Assembly: GCF_031846505.1 (NCBI RefSeq)
Contig: NZ_JAVRHP010000023.1
Span: 1-45,430, forward strand
Origin: Autumnicola edwardsiae
Lineage (GTDB): Bacteria; Bacteroidota; Bacteroidia; Flavobacteriales; Flavobacteriaceae
Direction: 5' to 3'
Length of the DNA stretch: 45,430 bases
Of this stretch, positions 35,928 through 44,587 are shown piece by piece (within the stretch, counting starts at the first letter, position 1; each line of letters starts with the position of its first letter). Made by a program: the position numbers and the translations under genes. A model generated the notes under the pieces. That model made no database searches, was not told where the DNA came from, and worked only from the letters and a program-made list of their open reading frames with translations.

Positions 35928-36964
35928 TCTTCATTTTTTTTAAAAGGAAAATACTGTGAGTTATAGGAACTTGTAACCCCCTTTTCCTGAAAAGCATCCA
36001 GAGTTTCATTGCTTACAAAAATATCGGAAAAAGCACGTAGTACAGTTCCATTCTTCAGTTTTGGTTGTTTTATGGGTTTTTGTTTTAAATAATAATCAAT
36101 CAACGCTTCCACTTCATTAAAACCAAACATTAACCTTAATGGAGTAGTTCCACTAAACCTGCAGTTTACTTCAAAAACAACAGGCTTACCGTCTTTGATC
36201 CTATACTGGAAATTTGCGGGGCCTTCTACTCCTAACTTTTCTGCTATTGCCCCTATGGTTTCATCATAGGGAGAAGCACCATTACGATAAGCCCGCCAGG
36301 TATTGCCATCCCTTAAGTCCCGCATTAGTGAAACAATAGCAACACATTTACCATTCACAACTAAACAACCAGTTGTAAACTCGCCGGTTTCTTCACTTAA
36401 CATTTCCTGTACTACTAAATTATTGGAGTAACTACAAATTGCCTGCAAATCTTCATCATTATTTATAACTTTCAGGCCTTTTGAACGTGCTCCATCTACA
36501 GGTTTGGCAATAAATGGATAGCTGGCCTTTTGTCTTAAATTTGTAATAGACTCAGAATCGGTAGTTAGCGCAGAGAGAGGAAACGGGAAATTGTTTTTTC
36601 TTAAAAATTCAGCCGTGAGCCACTTATCATTTGCAATGTTAATAGCATCAGGATTTGATACTACAACTATTAAATTATATTTTTCCTCCAGGTACTTTTT
36701 GCTTTCGGCAAATAAAGGTAGTTCAACGTCAGTCCCTATGAAGACCATCTCAATATCTTCATTAGAAATGATTTTTTCTATACGCTCTAAATAAGAAGAA
36801 TCGGTAGCATAGGGAATACAATAAGATTTATGTGCTAAAGCATGACCTGTAGAACGCACATCTGGATCTGCAGAAACAATATAATAAGAATTGGTTGAAA
36901 AATTAAGGCATCTTAAAATCCCCTGACCTAATAAAGCACCTGCTCCAGTAACTAAAATATTCAT
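35924..36964 (-). CDS. ATP-grasp ligase of the polysaccharide locus
   Basis: The 346-residue protein has a pre-ATP-grasp Rossmann domain (NILVTGAGALLGQGILR, residues 2-18) and an ATP-grasp domain, with Lys154 in FIAKPVDGARSKG and metal ligands Glu265/Asn267 in FEVNCRFSG. It resembles carbamoyl-phosphate-synthase-like ATP-grasp proteins found in surface polysaccharide clusters. Such enzymes join a carboxylate to an amine or thiol through an acyl phosphate. Here a 4-amino sugar made by the PglF/PglE-like pair would be a reasonable acceptor, which is inference. It starts 13 bases after the sugar transferase and overlaps the SDR gene. Confidence 0.87.
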   Translation of the reverse strand: MNILVTGAGALLGQGILRCLNFSTNSYYIVSADPDVRSTGHALAHKSYCIPYATDSSYLERIEKIISNEDIEMVFIGTDVELPLFAESKKYLEEKYNLIVVVSNPDAINIANDKWLTAEFLRKNNFPFPLSALTTDSESITNLRQKASYPFIAKPVDGARSKGLKVINNDEDLQAICSYSNNLVVQEMLSEETGEFTTGCLVVNGKCVAIVSLMRDLRDGNTWRAYRNGASPYDETIGAIAEKLGVEGPANFQYRIKDGKPVVFEVNCRFSGTTPLRLMFGFNEVEALIDYYLKQKPIKQPKLKNGTVLRAFSDIFVSNETLDAFQEKGVTSSYNSQYFPFKKNEE

Positions 36965-36977
36965 TGGTATGTATTAT

Positions 36978-37598
36978 TTACTTATTATTAAATTGATCTG
37001 AAAATTTAGGCATTGAAATATGATTTTTTGCAGAAACATCTGCAGAACTTAGTACCTTCTTAACGGTAAGGTAAAAAATATTGGCATCAACCTTTAATGA
37101 AACGTTATCCACATACCAGACATCATATTTAAACTTCTGATCCCAGGTAATAGTATTTCGGCCGTTTACCTGGGCCCAACCTGTAATTCCTGGTTTTACT
37201 TCATGCCGTCTTTGCTGGAATTCGTCATAAAGAGGCAAATACTCGGGAAGCAAAGGCCTTGGCCCAATTAAACTCATATTGCCTCTCAACACATTCCAAA
37301 GTTGCGGAATTTCATCTATAGATGTTTTTCGTACTATTTTTCCAGTCTTGGTCAACCGCTCGGGATCCGGGAGAAGTTCTCCTTTTTTATCCCTTTTATC
37401 ATTCATGGTACGAAACTTCACGATTTTAAATATTTTCCCGTCTTTACCCGGCCTCTTTTGGAAAAACAGAGGTTTGCCATTATTGGCCAAAGCTAACAAT
37501 AGAAATACAATGATCAATAACGGACTTAAGATTAATAATGCCGTTAAAGCAATAACAAAATCTATTATAGGTTTAAAAAAATGTCTGTACATCTCCAT
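36978..37598 (-). CDS. Initiating sugar-1-phosphate transferase, small monotopic type (PglC-like)
   Basis: The 206-residue protein moves a sugar-1-phosphate from UDP-sugar onto undecaprenyl phosphate, starting repeat-unit assembly at the inner membrane. One N-terminal hydrophobic hairpin (about 12-36) is followed by the core: LFFQKRPGKDGKIFKIVKF, the Asp-Glu pair in KTSIDEIPQLWNVL, and LIGPRPLLPEYLPLY. WAQVNGRN and DVWYVDN complete the family signature. The small size matches PglC rather than the five-helix WbaP type. The start may be residue 1 or 3. It follows the glycosyltransferases after a 67-base gap. Confidence 0.94.
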   Translation of the reverse strand: MEMYRHFFKPIIDFVIALTALLILSPLLIIVFLLLALANNGKPLFFQKRPGKDGKIFKIVKFRTMNDKRDKKGELLPDPERLTKTGKIVRKTSIDEIPQLWNVLRGNMSLIGPRPLLPEYLPLYDEFQQRRHEVKPGITGWAQVNGRNTITWDQKFKYDVWYVDNVSLKVDANIFYLTVKKVLSSADVSAKNHISMPKFSDQFNNK

Positions 37599-37665
37599 TG
37601 TCTCTTCCGGCTATAATATATAAATCTACCCTACGGAATAAATTTAAGTGTCACTTATTTTTAAA

Positions 37666-38817
37666 TTAATTTGCCTTCTGGTTTCGGTATTCCTCCAGAA
37701 GAATATTCCAGAAATCTTCCCTGTTATAATTAGAACTAATGATTTCCCTGGAATTATTTTTCATTTTTTTTATAAGATCGCTGTTAAGTAAAAGTTTTTC
37801 CATAGCTGTTTTTAAGGCATCTTCATTTTTAACTTCTATTATTAAGCCATTTATATTATGATTTATAATCTCGTTACATCCATTTATGTTGCTAACAATA
37901 GCCGGTAAATTCATAGCTCCGGCTTGCATTACCACATTAGGGAATCCTTCCCTGTAACTTGGAAAAACAAGAATATCTGAAATTGCAAAATAGGGCCTTA
38001 CATCCTGCTGAAAGCCTGTTGTGAATATTTTTGGATCATTTTTTATTTTCCTGAAAGTTTCTTCTTTTAAAGGATCGAGTTCCTTCTCATAATCACCTAC
38101 CAAAAGGAGTGAAATTTCACTATGTTTTTTACTTAGCCGTTCAAAAGCATTCACTAATTCATTTATTCCTTTTTCTGAAACCAGGCGGCCCACAAAAATA
38201 CACACCTTATCCTGAATTGGAATACTTAATTCCTCCCTTAACTTTTTTCTGAATTCTTCTGAATACGCAGCAGCATCAAAATACTGTGTATCAATTCCGT
38301 TTGAACTACCTCTTCCAAGAACCTTTAGCTTTTCCGCTCTGGCAAATTTTTCTTTTATAATGATTTCCTTTAGTCCCAGCGAGTTGGGATAAACTTTTGT
38401 GGCCATGGCATAGGTTAATTTCTCCACCTTATTGAGAATTTTTCTTTTATTCCCTGAAGTTTCCAACAGCGGCAAACCGGCCACTGTATGAAAGCGCAGC
38501 GGAACTTTTGCCATTTTTGCTGCCGTCATTCCAATAATTCCCGCTTTGGGCGTATGCGTATGGACAATAAGAGGCTTCTCTTTTCTTAAAAAGCGATACA
38601 TTTTGAATAATGCTTTCAAATCTTTTAGCGGTGTAATTGCACGGGTCATTTCTACCCAATAGGTCGCTATTCCGACGTCTCTACCATATTTTTCCAGCTT
38701 TTCTTTCTCGGCTGCGATTGCGGTAACTTCAAAATAGTCACTCATAAAGTTAAGTTGCCCCTCTAACAATTTCTCCAGAGATATTGGTACAGTAGTAATG
38801 CGTATAAGCTTATCCAA
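37666..38817 (-). CDS. Glycosyltransferase family 4 (PglA/CapM-like)
   Basis: The 383-residue GT-B enzyme has an N-terminal acceptor domain with IVHTHTPKAGIIGM and FHTVAGLPL and a C-terminal donor domain with IFVGRLVSEKGINELV. The usual E-x7-E site reads REGFPNVVMQAGAM, with Gln in place of the second Glu, a variant I believe occurs in this subgroup. It probably adds the second sugar to the lipid-linked primer made by the neighbouring PglC-like enzyme. It overlaps the next upstream glycosyltransferase gene by 8 bases. Confidence 0.92.
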   Translation of the reverse strand: MDKLIRITTVPISLEKLLEGQLNFMSDYFEVTAIAAEKEKLEKYGRDVGIATYWVEMTRAITPLKDLKALFKMYRFLRKEKPLIVHTHTPKAGIIGMTAAKMAKVPLRFHTVAGLPLLETSGNKRKILNKVEKLTYAMATKVYPNSLGLKEIIIKEKFARAEKLKVLGRGSSNGIDTQYFDAAAYSEEFRKKLREELSIPIQDKVCIFVGRLVSEKGINELVNAFERLSKKHSEISLLLVGDYEKELDPLKEETFRKIKNDPKIFTTGFQQDVRPYFAISDILVFPSYREGFPNVVMQAGAMNLPAIVSNINGCNEIINHNINGLIIEVKNEDALKTAMEKLLLNSDLIKKMKNNSREIISSNYNREDFWNILLEEYRNQKAN

Positions 38818-39985
38818 GTTGCAAATTTTTTATTTTTTCATAAACTGCCTGAACAATTTTCCTGGTATAGTTTTCCCAACTGTGTTTTTCCTTTAAATCA
38901 TTCAAAATTCTGGGGTTACCCGTAAGCCTACTTCTAAGGGAAACATCCTGAACCAATTTTTTTAAATTTTTAAAAATCTCCTTTGGCGTATCTTTAGTAA
39001 TTAGCAGATCTTTACCATCTTCAAAAGTTTCTTTTATTGAAGGGATATCGGGTGCCAAAACCGGTAATCCCACAGCCAGATACTCAAAAATTTTCATAGG
39101 GTTCATATAATCACTGGCATAATGATGCACAGCAATATCGAAACAGTTTAAATGCTTATTAAGATTATCGTGTTTTATCCAGCCTTTTAAAAGCACTTCC
39201 TTTTCTATTCCTAACCGCTTTACTTCTGAAGTAATATTTTTATGAGCAGGGCCGTCTCCTATAATTATTAGTTGTAATTGAGCATTCTCATTTAGAAGAT
39301 CTGCAAATGCTTTTACAAGCAACAACATTTTTTTATGATAATCTAACGTCCCCACATATCCTACTAATGTCTTTTGTACATCATAACCTAATTGTTCCCT
39401 TAGCTGTGTTTTATTTTCAATAGGAAAAAAAGTCTGAGTGCTGGTGCCGTTAGGAACAATAATATCCCGCTGAGCATCAACATTATTTCCCATAATTTGA
39501 TTTTTAGAAACATCAGAAACAAAAAAATTAACATCACTGGCCATGTAGGCTTTTCTTTGTTTCTTCAGAAAAAAATTCCTGAAAGCAATATTACGAAAAG
39601 GTTCATCAAAAGGAGAACCGTTGATTTGTGTAGCTATAATTAATTTAGGAAACCACTTTTTCACTTTTTTCAGCTGAAGAAAATTAGAATCTATCTGAAA
39701 GAGAACAACATCCGGCTTAAAATCCTGAATTTCCTTTTTTAATCCTTCCAGATAAAACTTATTCCGACGATAAAAAAGAAAAATCTGAACCAACGGAATT
39801 TTCTTTAGCCAATGCCTTACTTTTCCAGCTCCTGCTTTGCCTGGGAACCCTTTTTTTGCCTCTTTCGGAAAAATTGATTTTTCTTCAATAAGCTTAAACT
39901 CGTCCAAGTGATTATAAAATTCTATAGCCTGAATACTGCCTCCGTGGCTTGCATAATAAGAAGTACTGTAGTACAAAAACCTCAT
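38810..39985 (-). CDS. Glycosyltransferase family 4
   Basis: The 391-residue GT-B enzyme starts RFLYYSTSYYASHGGSIQ, the glycine-rich start of family 4. The donor domain has VGYVGTLDYHKK, ISIGDGPA-like IIIGDGPAHK, and PMKIFEYLAVGLPVLAPD with the donor-binding glutamate. A basic patch (about 45-75) may touch the membrane. It overlaps the GT29-like gene by 4 bases and the downstream GT4 by 8. Donor and acceptor sugars are unknown. Confidence 0.9.
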   Translation of the reverse strand: MRFLYYSTSYYASHGGSIQAIEFYNHLDEFKLIEEKSIFPKEAKKGFPGKAGAGKVRHWLKKIPLVQIFLFYRRNKFYLEGLKKEIQDFKPDVVLFQIDSNFLQLKKVKKWFPKLIIATQINGSPFDEPFRNIAFRNFFLKKQRKAYMASDVNFFVSDVSKNQIMGNNVDAQRDIIVPNGTSTQTFFPIENKTQLREQLGYDVQKTLVGYVGTLDYHKKMLLLVKAFADLLNENAQLQLIIIGDGPAHKNITSEVKRLGIEKEVLLKGWIKHDNLNKHLNCFDIAVHHYASDYMNPMKIFEYLAVGLPVLAPDIPSIKETFEDGKDLLITKDTPKEIFKNLKKLVQDVSLRSRLTGNPRILNDLKEKHSWENYTRKIVQAVYEKIKNLQLG

Positions 39986-40716
39986 ACCCGCTCTCCTTCC
40001 ATTATTTTCTCCAGTTCTTTATCCAGAATCACCTTTTTGCATTTTGTTTCCAGAAGATCATGTTTAAAAGACTTCAACTCGAAATTGGGATTATGAAGCC
40101 CCTGTTTTTGTATATGTTCCTTATTAGCATCCATTTTTTCCAACCCCGGCCTGTAATTACCGGCATAAGGTGTCTTGAAAAAAGTAAATCCGGTGATAAA
40201 AATCTCTTTACATTCTGCCTGCAATATGGAGGCTAATGCTGCATATCCCACAGTTGGGGTGAAGCCTTTTAGCTTCTTTTTAAAGAGATTGTAATTTTTT
40301 CTTTTCAACATATAGGTTTTCTCTCCAGAAAAATGCCTTTTATAATAATTAAAATGAGCAAGTAAACCTTCCTTTGTCGGATTTGGATTTATAACTTTTT
40401 GAATGCCCATTTCTTTGAACATGTTCCAATCAATCTTTCCGCCGCCACTAAAATCATTTTCAAAAAAACTATGGTACAATAATGTGAATTTTGACCCCAC
40501 ATGCTGTGACTGATCTTTCCTCCAGGTATGCGGACTTTTATTTATCCTCACCACCACGTCATGATCGTCAATATATTTCCCATTTCTTTCTTTGAAAACA
40601 GAATCTGCAGCTCCGACTATAGCCACTCTTTTCCCCTTCAGTCCTTCTTCGGGCACAAAAGTCTTAAGGGAATTTACCATTAAATAAAATGCATACAGAT
40701 TTCTTTTAAATTTCAT
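39982..40716 (-). CDS. GT29-like sialyltransferase family glycosyltransferase
   Basis: The 244-residue protein shows the order of eukaryotic-type sialylmotifs in short form. Residues 30-61 resemble motif L (RVAIVGAADSV, then IDDHDVVVRINKSP). Residues 153-180 resemble motif S (TPTVGYAALASILQ, then EIFITGFTFF). His208 to Glu213 (HNPNFE) fits the VS pattern HxxxxE. GT29 enzymes use CMP-activated 2-keto acid sugars. The presence of a CMP-sugar synthetase two genes upstream, in the same coupled block, strongly supports that donor type. There is no signal peptide, so it acts in the cytoplasm on a lipid-linked sugar. It overlaps both neighbours by 4 bases. Alternative: a DUF115-like relative with another donor. 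Confidence 0.8.
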   Translation of the reverse strand: MKFKRNLYAFYLMVNSLKTFVPEEGLKGKRVAIVGAADSVFKERNGKYIDDHDVVVRINKSPHTWRKDQSQHVGSKFTLLYHSFFENDFSGGGKIDWNMFKEMGIQKVINPNPTKEGLLAHFNYYKRHFSGEKTYMLKRKNYNLFKKKLKGFTPTVGYAALASILQAECKEIFITGFTFFKTPYAGNYRPGLEKMDANKEHIQKQGLHNPNFELKSFKHDLLETKCKKVILDKELEKIMEGERV

Positions 40717-41333
40717 CCGAATGAATTGATATAGGCGTTTTCCTTTTTTAACTCAGTATTATTATATCCGTAAAAATCTATTCCATTCCGGTCGGCAGCT
40801 TCCTTGTCATTAACTGAGTCTCCAATTAAACAAGTTTTTTTCTTTTCATATTTATATTCCTGAAGGAGATTTTCTACTAATTCAATTTTTGGCGTGGGAG
40901 AACCCTCTATGGAATAAAAATAAGATGAAATTCCTAATTGCCCACATAAAAATCTTAGCTCTTCCCCATCGGAACCGGAAACCACATGCATTTTAAAATC
41001 TTCCTGATGGCTTTTTATAAATCCCACAACCTCTCCTATTAAAATACGCTTATCTATCAGACTTTTTCTCATTATATCAGAAAAGGCAGAAGATAATTCC
41101 TTTACTTTTTTCTGGTCAACCTCTTCCTTCCTTATTTCTTCAAAAAAATATCTGAATTTAACGTAGCGGGACAATCCGCCGTTCTTTTCATGATAATTGA
41201 TCAATTGACTGACCTCTTCTTCAGGAAAATCTTTCAAAGTTTCCACAAACCCTTTTTCCCTAACGGCCATAGAGTCCACTATCACACCGTCAAAATCCCA
41301 TAGTATAACTTCTTTACCTATAAATTCTCTCAT
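40713..41333 (-). CDS. HAD-family sugar-phosphate phosphatase
   Basis: The 206-residue HAD hydrolase has motif I LWDFDGVIVDS (nucleophile Asp13, acid/base Asp15), motif II VVSGSDGEEL, a Lys in TPKIELVE, and the acidic motif GDSVNDKEAA. A helical cap sits between motifs I and II, as in phosphoglycolate-phosphatase-like members. It overlaps the CMP-sugar synthetase gene by 20 bases and the GT29-like gene by 4, so it is locked into the cassette. In sialic and KDO pathways a HAD phosphatase removes the phosphate of the keto-acid before CMP activation; the same role fits here. Confidence 0.88.
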   Translation of the reverse strand: MREFIGKEVILWDFDGVIVDSMAVREKGFVETLKDFPEEEVSQLINYHEKNGGLSRYVKFRYFFEEIRKEEVDQKKVKELSSAFSDIMRKSLIDKRILIGEVVGFIKSHQEDFKMHVVSGSDGEELRFLCGQLGISSYFYSIEGSPTPKIELVENLLQEYKYEKKKTCLIGDSVNDKEAADRNGIDFYGYNNTELKKENAYINSFG

Positions 41334-42000
41334 AAACAGCTTCAGCTATAAAAAAATCTTCTTCATAATCTACATCAATGGAATTCACTTTATTATGCTC
41401 CAGCAGATACGGCTTTTCGCCTGTTCTTTTCCCATTTTTAAAATTGCTCCCGGAGGTAATGAATATCGCATTATCTATCTCAAACCAATCTGCTAAATCC
41501 TGTGTCCTAGGCCATTTCAGGCTTCCGGGATTATTTACGAGCCTCCCGGAATTCCTGTCAATAAGGAAATCCCTGTAATTTCTGCCCGAAATTAAAGAAT
41601 CATATCCGAGTTTCTGGTTTTCAGCGTATTTTTTAACAGCATTTTCATAATTGGCGGCACCACAAAGCGGAGAAGTAACGTGTGTCCACAAAATATCATC
41701 GAAATTTGCCAATTCTCCTGCATGTTTTATCAGGTCCTCCAGATCTGTATCTGCACTACCCAAAAAATCCGGTCGCTGCTGCAGATGAAGGTGTGGAATA
41801 ACTTTTTTAAAGCCTTCTCCTATTTTCCAACAGGATTCATCATTTGTAGATAGTATAATTTCCTCTATACCGCGAATTTCCTTTAGCTGTTTTAGCTTTA
41901 ATTCCAGTAATCCGCCTTCAAAAACAGAAAATTTCCTGGTGTTCTTGTTTTTAATGCGTTCACTGCCTTTGCGTAGGGGTAGAAAGATTGAAATTGCCAT
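41314..42000 (-). CDS. CMP-sugar synthetase (acylneuraminate cytidylyltransferase-like)
   Basis: The 228-residue enzyme has the nucleotide-binding start FLPLRKGSERIKNKN, matching the conserved Arg/Lys-rich loop of CMP-Neu5Ac synthetases. TNDESC, THVTSPL and NSIDVDYEEDF are further family motifs, the last giving the metal-binding Asp. It should activate a 2-keto-3-deoxy acid sugar with CTP. Length and motifs are normal for NeuA. No neuB synthase or neuC epimerase gene is in the window; instead an aldolase gene ends 2 bases upstream. The sugar is therefore unlikely to be ordinary Neu5Ac. I give no symbol for that reason. Confidence 0.9.
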   Translation of the reverse strand: MAISIFLPLRKGSERIKNKNTRKFSVFEGGLLELKLKQLKEIRGIEEIILSTNDESCWKIGEGFKKVIPHLHLQQRPDFLGSADTDLEDLIKHAGELANFDDILWTHVTSPLCGAANYENAVKKYAENQKLGYDSLISGRNYRDFLIDRNSGRLVNNPGSLKWPRTQDLADWFEIDNAIFITSGSNFKNGKRTGEKPYLLEHNKVNSIDVDYEEDFFIAEAVYERIYR

Positions 42001-42002
42001 TT

Positions 42003-43556
42003 TTACAGTATCGAAAATATTGATTTTGAACTCAGTTTATACATGGTTGGGGTAAGGGAAAAAATAGTAAGCCCGTGCTCTTCTGCATCATCAAATATTT
42101 CCTGATTTTCTTCAAACAGCTCTAATTGTTCCCTGGTAACCTGTCCCGCATAACCATCATATCCTGTAAACATTATTTCCTGAACATCTAAAGAATCGGC
42201 AATATCCATAGCCATTGCAGTGGTGGATAATTCATATTTTTTTTGAAAATGGCCTTTTTTAAGCACTTTTGTAAACTGCTTATATTTAGATGAAAAATCC
42301 GCAGGAATAGTTTCCCCGGTTTCCGAAGAAATCAGAAAAAATCGTTTATCATAGTTCTCCGGGCTAAGCGTTTTCTCCAGTCTTAGAATTTCTTTTCCTG
42401 AAAGACAATGAAACTGGTGATTTGGCAGATCTAAAAAGGAATTCACATTCCTGGAACTCGAATGTATAATACAAATTTTGGGATTATGCTTCAGATATTC
42501 TCTCACCGCTCCAGAAAATTCCTGAGGAGTATTTCCTCCTCCCACTACCAGCGCTTTCTGATATTGCTTTACTGGAGTGAAAACAGGAAAATGACAATTT
42601 TCTGGAGGAGGAGTGGTTTCTTCAGAAACTTCCTTTACAATAGAATTCAGCGAAAAAAATCTCTTTTTAACCCTTCCCAAAACCGTGTTTTGCGGTAGAG
42701 AAAATGCGCCGGAAAGCATATATGGTAAATTAGTTCCCCACTTATGTTCTTCTTTCAGCTTTAAAAATTCTTCGACGAGTTCATTTAGAATATCAAAATC
42801 AACAGGAACTTTGTATTTCCTATGCAGGAGACTCAGCAGTAATTCAGTTTTAAGATTCCCGGCGCCACGTCCCATTCCACAAACGGTAGCATCTATTATT
42901 GATGCTCCGGCCTCCATTGCGGTTAGGGAGTTAATAAGCGCCATTTCTATATTGTTATGTCCGTGAAATCCTAAATCTACAGAAAGTGATTCTTTAAGTT
43001 TATTGAAGGTCATGGTTACTTCGGAAGGAAGCATTCCTCCGTAGGAATCTACCACGTAAAAATAATCCAGGATTCCTTGGAAGTTTTTAAGATCTGCTGA
43101 AGTATATAAATCTTCTTTCCATTTGCTGGCATACATCAGGTTAAGGGAAATCAAGAATCCCATTTTTTTCACTGCTTCAGCAATTTTTAGAGCATTTTTC
43201 AACCTATGGGGGGCTACTGCCAACCTAACCATATAAACCATTCCAGCACATGGTTTTAAAACTTCTTCTACATCATCAGGTGAAAACTCCTTCTCATTAA
43301 GAATAATCACTAATTTTTTGGAGCTTTGCTTTTTGCAGAATTCGAGAAGATACTGCGGAAGATAAAAAAAAGCTCCTTCATATTTTTGCTGTGGTTTGGA
43401 GCGGTAACCAATTTCGATGAATTCTACCGGAAGATTGTTTATGGTTTTAAAATACTGCTCCACCAGGTTTTCATCAAAGTCCCAGTTTGTATAGTAGCCT
43501 CCATCACGCAGGGTGCAATCCAGAAGTTGAATTTTTTTCTGATTTATGTTCAGCAT
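42003..43556 (-). CDS. DRE-TIM (HOA-like) aldolase fused to a C-terminal Rossmann-like domain
   Basis: Residues 8-290 form an HMG-CoA-lyase/4-hydroxy-2-oxovalerate-aldolase-like barrel. LLDCTLRDGGYYTNW carries Asp13 and Arg17, GFHGHNN carries metal ligands His198 and His200, and GMGRGAGN is the lid loop. This subgroup is known by sequence only. Residues 330-517 are a second domain, with VVGGGNT (337-343), CIIHSSSRN (362-370), EIMFTGYDGYAG (460-471) and LTPTMYKL. Its strand pattern is like the GT29/DUF115 Rossmann fold. It is followed by a CMP-sugar synthetase after 2 bases. I infer pyruvate-type aldol chemistry giving a 2-keto acid sugar. Alternatives are degradation of such a sugar or a different carbon-chain extension. 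Confidence 0.85.
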   Translation of the reverse strand: MLNINQKKIQLLDCTLRDGGYYTNWDFDENLVEQYFKTINNLPVEFIEIGYRSKPQQKYEGAFFYLPQYLLEFCKKQSSKKLVIILNEKEFSPDDVEEVLKPCAGMVYMVRLAVAPHRLKNALKIAEAVKKMGFLISLNLMYASKWKEDLYTSADLKNFQGILDYFYVVDSYGGMLPSEVTMTFNKLKESLSVDLGFHGHNNIEMALINSLTAMEAGASIIDATVCGMGRGAGNLKTELLLSLLHRKYKVPVDFDILNELVEEFLKLKEEHKWGTNLPYMLSGAFSLPQNTVLGRVKKRFFSLNSIVKEVSEETTPPPENCHFPVFTPVKQYQKALVVGGGNTPQEFSGAVREYLKHNPKICIIHSSSRNVNSFLDLPNHQFHCLSGKEILRLEKTLSPENYDKRFFLISSETGETIPADFSSKYKQFTKVLKKGHFQKKYELSTTAMAMDIADSLDVQEIMFTGYDGYAGQVTREQLELFEENQEIFDDAEEHGLTIFSLTPTMYKLSSKSIFSIL

Positions 43557-43604
43557 AAAAAATAATTTCGCTAAAGGTAACCAATTTGATAAATGTCAAC
43601 AGCT

Positions 43605-44516
43605 TTATAAATCTACCTGTTTTCCAAACTTCCCGAAAAAGAAATCCTTTAATGCTGAAGTTTGAACCCGCGCCATGCTTTTACCATAATTCCATCCAAA
43701 TCTAAAACCCAGTGCTATTTTGGCCAAAGATTTAAAAAAAACAATTGCAAACGCAGTATAATATTGTCGTTTGAAGAAAATATCAAGTAAACTCCTTGTA
43801 CTGTAGTATTCGCGGGGAAAGGAGGTATTTCCTCCAAAGGAAGATCCTTTCCACCGGTAAGCATCTTTTTTATAATTGTCCCTAAGCCTTACCCTTAGCC
43901 AGGAATTGGAATCTACATAAATCTTATAACCTGCTGCCTTAACTTTTAAGCAAAAGTCCAAATCTTCAAAGGCAAAAAAAAGCTTCTCTTCTGGAACAAT
44001 TCCCTGCCTCACTACCTCTGCATTCGTAATTAAAGTTTGTCCCCCCGGAATAAAATCTGCCCCGGCATATTTTTTAGCCCTTAATTCTTTATTGCTAAGC
44101 GACTTTACCCTACCTGTCCAGGGATTAAAGCTTCCGCCTTTGCCACCAAAGATTCCCGGTTTTCCCCGTTTACTAAGCTGATGTATTCCTTTAAACATTT
44201 CCTGGAAAACATTTTTATCCCGTGGCGGATTATTATCATCTCCCCAATAGATCCAATCATAGCCCAAATTTGCCAAATTCTCTAACCCGATTTTCGCACC
44301 ACCGGCTGGGCCGCTATTGTAACCTACCCTATGATATTCAAAGGAATTGGATATATATTGTTTAAGAGCATTTTGTGTATTATCACTAAAGCTATTATCA
44401 ACAATCAGGAGATATGCAGGAGGAAAGGTTTGGTTCGTTATAATAGCAATTGTATTCAACAGGATTTCAGTACGCTCATAGGTAATAATAAAAGCAGCAA
44501 ATCCTGAATTTTTCAT
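43605..44516 (-). CDS. Glycosyltransferase family 2
   Basis: The 303-residue GT-A enzyme begins with AAFIITYERTEILL and IVDNSFSDNTQ, the nucleotide-binding half. The metal site region is IYWGDDNNPP, where DDN replaces the commoner DDD of galactofuranosyl- and rhamnosyl-type transferases. FAFEDLDFCLKVKAAGY is the ED-rich acceptor-side motif. A long basic region near the C-terminus may lie on the membrane. It is 48 bases upstream of the aldolase gene and 71 bases downstream of the asparagine synthetase. Confidence 0.92.
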   Translation of the reverse strand: MKNSGFAAFIITYERTEILLNTIAIITNQTFPPAYLLIVDNSFSDNTQNALKQYISNSFEYHRVGYNSGPAGGAKIGLENLANLGYDWIYWGDDNNPPRDKNVFQEMFKGIHQLSKRGKPGIFGGKGGSFNPWTGRVKSLSNKELRAKKYAGADFIPGGQTLITNAEVVRQGIVPEEKLFFAFEDLDFCLKVKAAGYKIYVDSNSWLRVRLRDNYKKDAYRWKGSSFGGNTSFPREYYSTRSLLDIFFKRQYYTAFAIVFFKSLAKIALGFRFGWNYGKSMARVQTSALKDFFFGKFGKQVDL

Positions 44517-44587
44517 TTGAAGGAATTTTTATGAACCACTTAAGTACTTTGAAGCGATTTAGGGTGTTCTCTGTTGGCATCAATTAC

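Noticed and set aside
41314..42000. Ordinary neuA of a Neu5Ac pathway
   Set aside because: No neuB or neuC in the window and the direct neighbour is an aldolase, so Neu5Ac as product is not supported.
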